Below are positions 6,268 to 8,080 of a stretch of DNA of 8,080 nucleotides, in pieces. The DNA is from Flavobacteriales bacterium UBA4011. Its GTDB lineage: Bacteria; Bacteroidota; Bacteroidia; Flavobacteriales_D; Crocinitomicaceae. The stretch lies in the NCBI GenBank assembly GCA_002384725.1, contig DGBF01000025.1, positions 1-8,080 of the forward strand, in the 5' to 3' direction. Each line of letters starts with the position of its first letter. Position 1 is the first letter of the stretch. The position numbers and the translations under genes were made by a program. The notes under the pieces were generated by a model, which made no database searches, was not told where the DNA came from, and saw nothing but the letters and a program-made list of their open reading frames with translations.

Positions 6268-6909
6268 ATGCGGTATTGGCTTTTTGGAGTGTTGAGTTGT
6301 TTTATTTTCTCCTTTGTTGGGGCGCAAAATATTAAACCCAAAGCCAGCTTTCATGTAAATTTCGGTTTGCCCATCAATTTACAGAACGAATCCTTTAATG
6401 GAATCATGCAAGGTTTGCTCAATACTAGCGCTCATTTTCAGTACACCTTAGAAAATGCGTTGTGCTTTGGGATAGGCGTGAATTATTCTTATTTCACCTT
6501 GAACGAGTTTAAAATCTCCGAAGCGAATAAAGGTGCTATTTTAATGCCGTCGGGTTTTGTGAAAGTTGGACACGAGAAATTTCATTCGTCGAATTTTGGT
6601 ACTGATATAGGTTTGAAAATGGGATATACCATGAATTTATTCAAATCGGATTCTATTGTGATCAACGAAGGAAAACTGAGACAAGTGGGAAGTTTGTACT
6701 TTGAACCAAACGCTGGAGTTATGCTCACTATAGATGATAGAACAACTATTAAATTTGCAGTTGGGTATGTAATTCAAGATTTTGGTTTTCAACCGACTAT
6801 GATTGGATTGAGCTCAAACGCAGGCTATGACCCACTAAAATTTAAAACAAGAACCCAATATATTACGATTGGATTTGGGTACACGCATTATTTTAAAAGT
6901 AAGCGATAA
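6268..6909 (+). CDS. secreted outer-membrane beta-barrel protein, function unknown
   Basis: A 213-residue protein when started at the ATG at 6268. That start gives a clean Sec signal peptide, MRYWLFGVLSCFIFSFVGA, with likely cleavage before QN. The open frame extends to an ATG at 6184, but the extra 28 residues are not signal-like and the frame there covers a perfect -7 promoter element. The mature protein alternates short aromatic and Gly-rich strands (for example CFGIGVNYSYFTL, GTDIGLKMGYTMNLF, TIKFAVGYVIQDFGF, YITIGFGYTHYF) as in porin-like eight-stranded barrels, and ends in an aromatic strand. A short disordered loop follows FGFQPTMIGL. Ligand and role are unknown. The gene is divergent from the EamA gene and appears monocistronic. 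Confidence 0.8.
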   Translation: MRYWLFGVLSCFIFSFVGAQNIKPKASFHVNFGLPINLQNESFNGIMQGLLNTSAHFQYTLENALCFGIGVNYSYFTLNEFKISEANKGAILMPSGFVKVGHEKFHSSNFGTDIGLKMGYTMNLFKSDSIVINEGKLRQVGSLYFEPNAGVMLTIDDRTTIKFAVGYVIQDFGFQPTMIGLSSNAGYDPLKFKTRTQYITIGFGYTHYFKSKR

Positions 6910-6982
6910 AGCATGCAACGAAAACAAAGAATTTAACGTCTACTATGAAGGGTGTCTCATTAGATTGTAAAATATAAAAACT

Positions 6983-7350
6983 ATGAATAGAATTATCTTT
7001 TTGATTTTGATTTTGGCGAATTATTCGCTTCCGAGGATGCCTTCTACGACGGACAAACCTTTGAGTTTTCATATTTCTATGACCGCGTTTTCATGCCCCA
7101 GGACACCATAAATGTGAGCTTAATGGGTATTGATCGTGATTTATTTAATTATGTGAACTTACTGCGCGACCAGAGCCAGGGGGGATTTGGCCCTTTTGCG
7201 ACACCAGCTGTATCCGTGCGAGGAAACCTCATAAACGCCACCTCGATAAATAATGACGATACCTTAAATAACGTCAACGATCCCGACAATTACGCCTTAG
7301 GTTACTTCTCGATTGTTCAAGAATTCAAAAAATCTATTGTGATCGAATAG
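6983..7350 (+). pseudogene. DUF4249 lipoprotein remnant (C-terminal part only, frame broken)
   Basis: From about 6991 to 7350 one frame encodes FASEDAFYDGQTFEFSY, then INVSLMGIDRDLFNYV, PFATPAVSVRGNL and NYALGYFSIVQEFKKSIVI. This order resembles the C-terminal third of DUF4249 proteins, Bacteroidota lipoproteins usually encoded near TonB-dependent receptors. The frame is closed upstream by TAG at 6988-6990, and the first ATG is at 7093, inside the conserved part, so no intact product is possible. A separate start at 6983 behind an A-rich leader encodes a signal-like MNRIIFLILILA in another frame and ends at 7111 after 42 codons. Most of the expected ~270-300 residues, including the lipobox, is absent, and no TonB receptor gene is nearby. 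I see nothing recognisable between 6910 and 6982. G+C is higher from about 7020 onward. Confidence 0.68.
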
Positions 7351-7353
7351 TCA

Positions 7354-7384
7354 TTGTCTGATGATAAAGGATTGTGTATCTTTC
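7354..7384 (+). promoter_or_regulatory. candidate promoter of murQ
   Basis: TTG at 7354-7356 is followed after 20 bases by TATCTTTC (7377-7384), a 7-of-8 match to TAnnTTTG at good spacing and 20 bases before the murQ ATG. It fills most of the short gap after the DUF4249 remnant, so murQ can be transcribed independently of it. Confidence 0.5.
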
Positions 7385-7404
7385 TACCAAAGCATATTAA
7401 GCTG

Positions 7405-8080
7405 ATGCCAGAAAAACTAACAGAACAATCTTCTTTACATGATCATCTTGAGCAGCGATCAGTGATGGACTTATTGCAGCGCATCAATGGCGAAGACCAA
7501 AAGGTGCCTCAAGCAATTGCCCAAGTATTACCACAAATCGAGTCACTTATTGAAACCATCGTATCAAAGCTCAATCAAGGTGGCCGTCTCTTTTATATAG
7601 GAGCTGGTACTAGCGGGCGCATGGGTATTTTGGACGCCAGCGAATGTCCACCGACTTTTGGTGTAGATCACGATCTGGTTATTGGTCTTATTGCTGGTGG
7701 TGAATCAGCCATACGCAAAGCAGTTGAATTTGCTGAAGACAACATAGAACAAGGCTGGAAAGACCTAAAGGCATTTGAGGTCAGCGAAAAGGATGTCGTT
7801 ATCGGCATAGCGGCTTCAGGAACCACCCCCTATGTGATTGGCGCCTTAAAAAGCTGTCAACAACACAACATTGTTACCGGCAGTATCAGTTGTAATGCGG
7901 CTAGTCCACTGAGTATTGTGGCCGACCATCCGATAGAAGTCATCGTGGGGCCAGAATTTGTTACCGGCAGTACCCGCATGAAATCAGGGACAGCTCAAAA
8001 ACTTGTCTTAAACATGATTTCTACAACAACTATGATTCAATTAGGTCGTGTACAAGGCAACAAAATGGTGGACATGCAAT
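7405..8080 (+). CDS. murQ: N-acetylmuramic acid 6-phosphate etherase (5' part)
   Basis: MurQ cleaves the D-lactyl ether of MurNAc-6-phosphate to give GlcNAc-6-phosphate and D-lactate, a cytoplasmic step in recycling cell-wall muropeptides. The window holds the first 225 residues of about 270-300; the gene runs off the right edge. The SIS-domain sugar-phosphate loop is FYIGAGTSGRMGILDASECPPTFG at about 63-86. Glu80 in DASECPP and Glu111 in EFAEDN match the two catalytic glutamates known from E. coli MurQ (83 and 114). IGIAASGTTPYVIGAL at about 133-148 and GPEFVTGSTRMKSGTAQK at 182-199 complete the active site. The ATG fits the family N terminus and follows a candidate promoter. Codons are richer in G and C than in the genes before 6909. 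The partner genes (kinase, transporter) are not in view. Confidence 0.97.
   Translation, partial: MPEKLTEQSSLHDHLEQRSVMDLLQRINGEDQKVPQAIAQVLPQIESLIETIVSKLNQGGRLFYIGAGTSGRMGILDASECPPTFGVDHDLVIGLIAGGESAIRKAVEFAEDNIEQGWKDLKAFEVSEKDVVIGIAASGTTPYVIGALKSCQQHNIVTGSISCNAASPLSIVADHPIEVIVGPEFVTGSTRMKSGTAQKLVLNMISTTTMIQLGRVQGNKMVDMQ

Noticed and set aside
6983..7111. 42-codon ORF beginning with a signal-like peptide
   Set aside because: After about 12 residues it loses any signal or lipoprotein character and overlaps the DUF4249 coding frame; treated as part of the broken remnant rather than as a gene.

Overview
The window looks like a chromosomal segment of an AT-rich Bacteroidota bacterium, probably of the Flavobacteriales. 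The evidence is the gene families (DUF4301, DUF4249, a methyltransferase family typical of the phylum), near-perfect Bacteroidota -7 promoter elements (TAnnTTTG) before several genes, A-rich rather than Shine-Dalgarno leaders, and tight gene packing. I see no RNA gene, CRISPR array, insertion sequence or prophage.

Layout. 1-1173 (+): the 3' end of an ECF-type sigma factor followed by a single-pass membrane protein that is probably its anti-sigma partner. 1170-2526 (-): an operon of a class I SAM-dependent methyltransferase and an unrecognised small lipoprotein, overlapping by 8 nt. 2546-4314 (+): a DUF4301 protein and a CoA-binding-fold protein, overlapping by ATGA. 4311-6148 (-): an EamA/DMT transporter followed by a DUF58 (von Willebrand A-like) protein. 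6268-6909 (+): a secreted outer-membrane beta-barrel protein. 6983-7350 (+): a broken remnant carrying only the C-terminal end of a DUF4249 lipoprotein. 7405-8080 (+): the first three quarters of murQ, the MurNAc-6-phosphate etherase of peptidoglycan recycling.

Packing is extreme in the first 6.1 kb. Both convergent gene pairs end inside a shared palindromic TTAA, both tandem pairs next to them overlap start-on-stop, and the methyltransferase and DUF4301 genes begin head to head with at most 19 bp between them. DUF4301 has no ATG at the place where family resemblance begins; that codon is ATA.

The most interesting protein is the DUF4301 one. Its ordered motifs (SGSGSRM, KPKGLIPFH, GHGALL, IKNIDNI) resemble those of sugar-nucleotide pyrophosphorylases, which suggests an uncharacterised nucleotidyltransferase. 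The most interesting structural feature lies near 6983-7025: a plausible signal-peptide start runs out of frame into the DUF4249 tail, and base composition steps from roughly 20-40% to nearly 50% G+C. This could be an old deletion, a transfer boundary or an assembly join. I found no clear multi-gene defence or other novel system.
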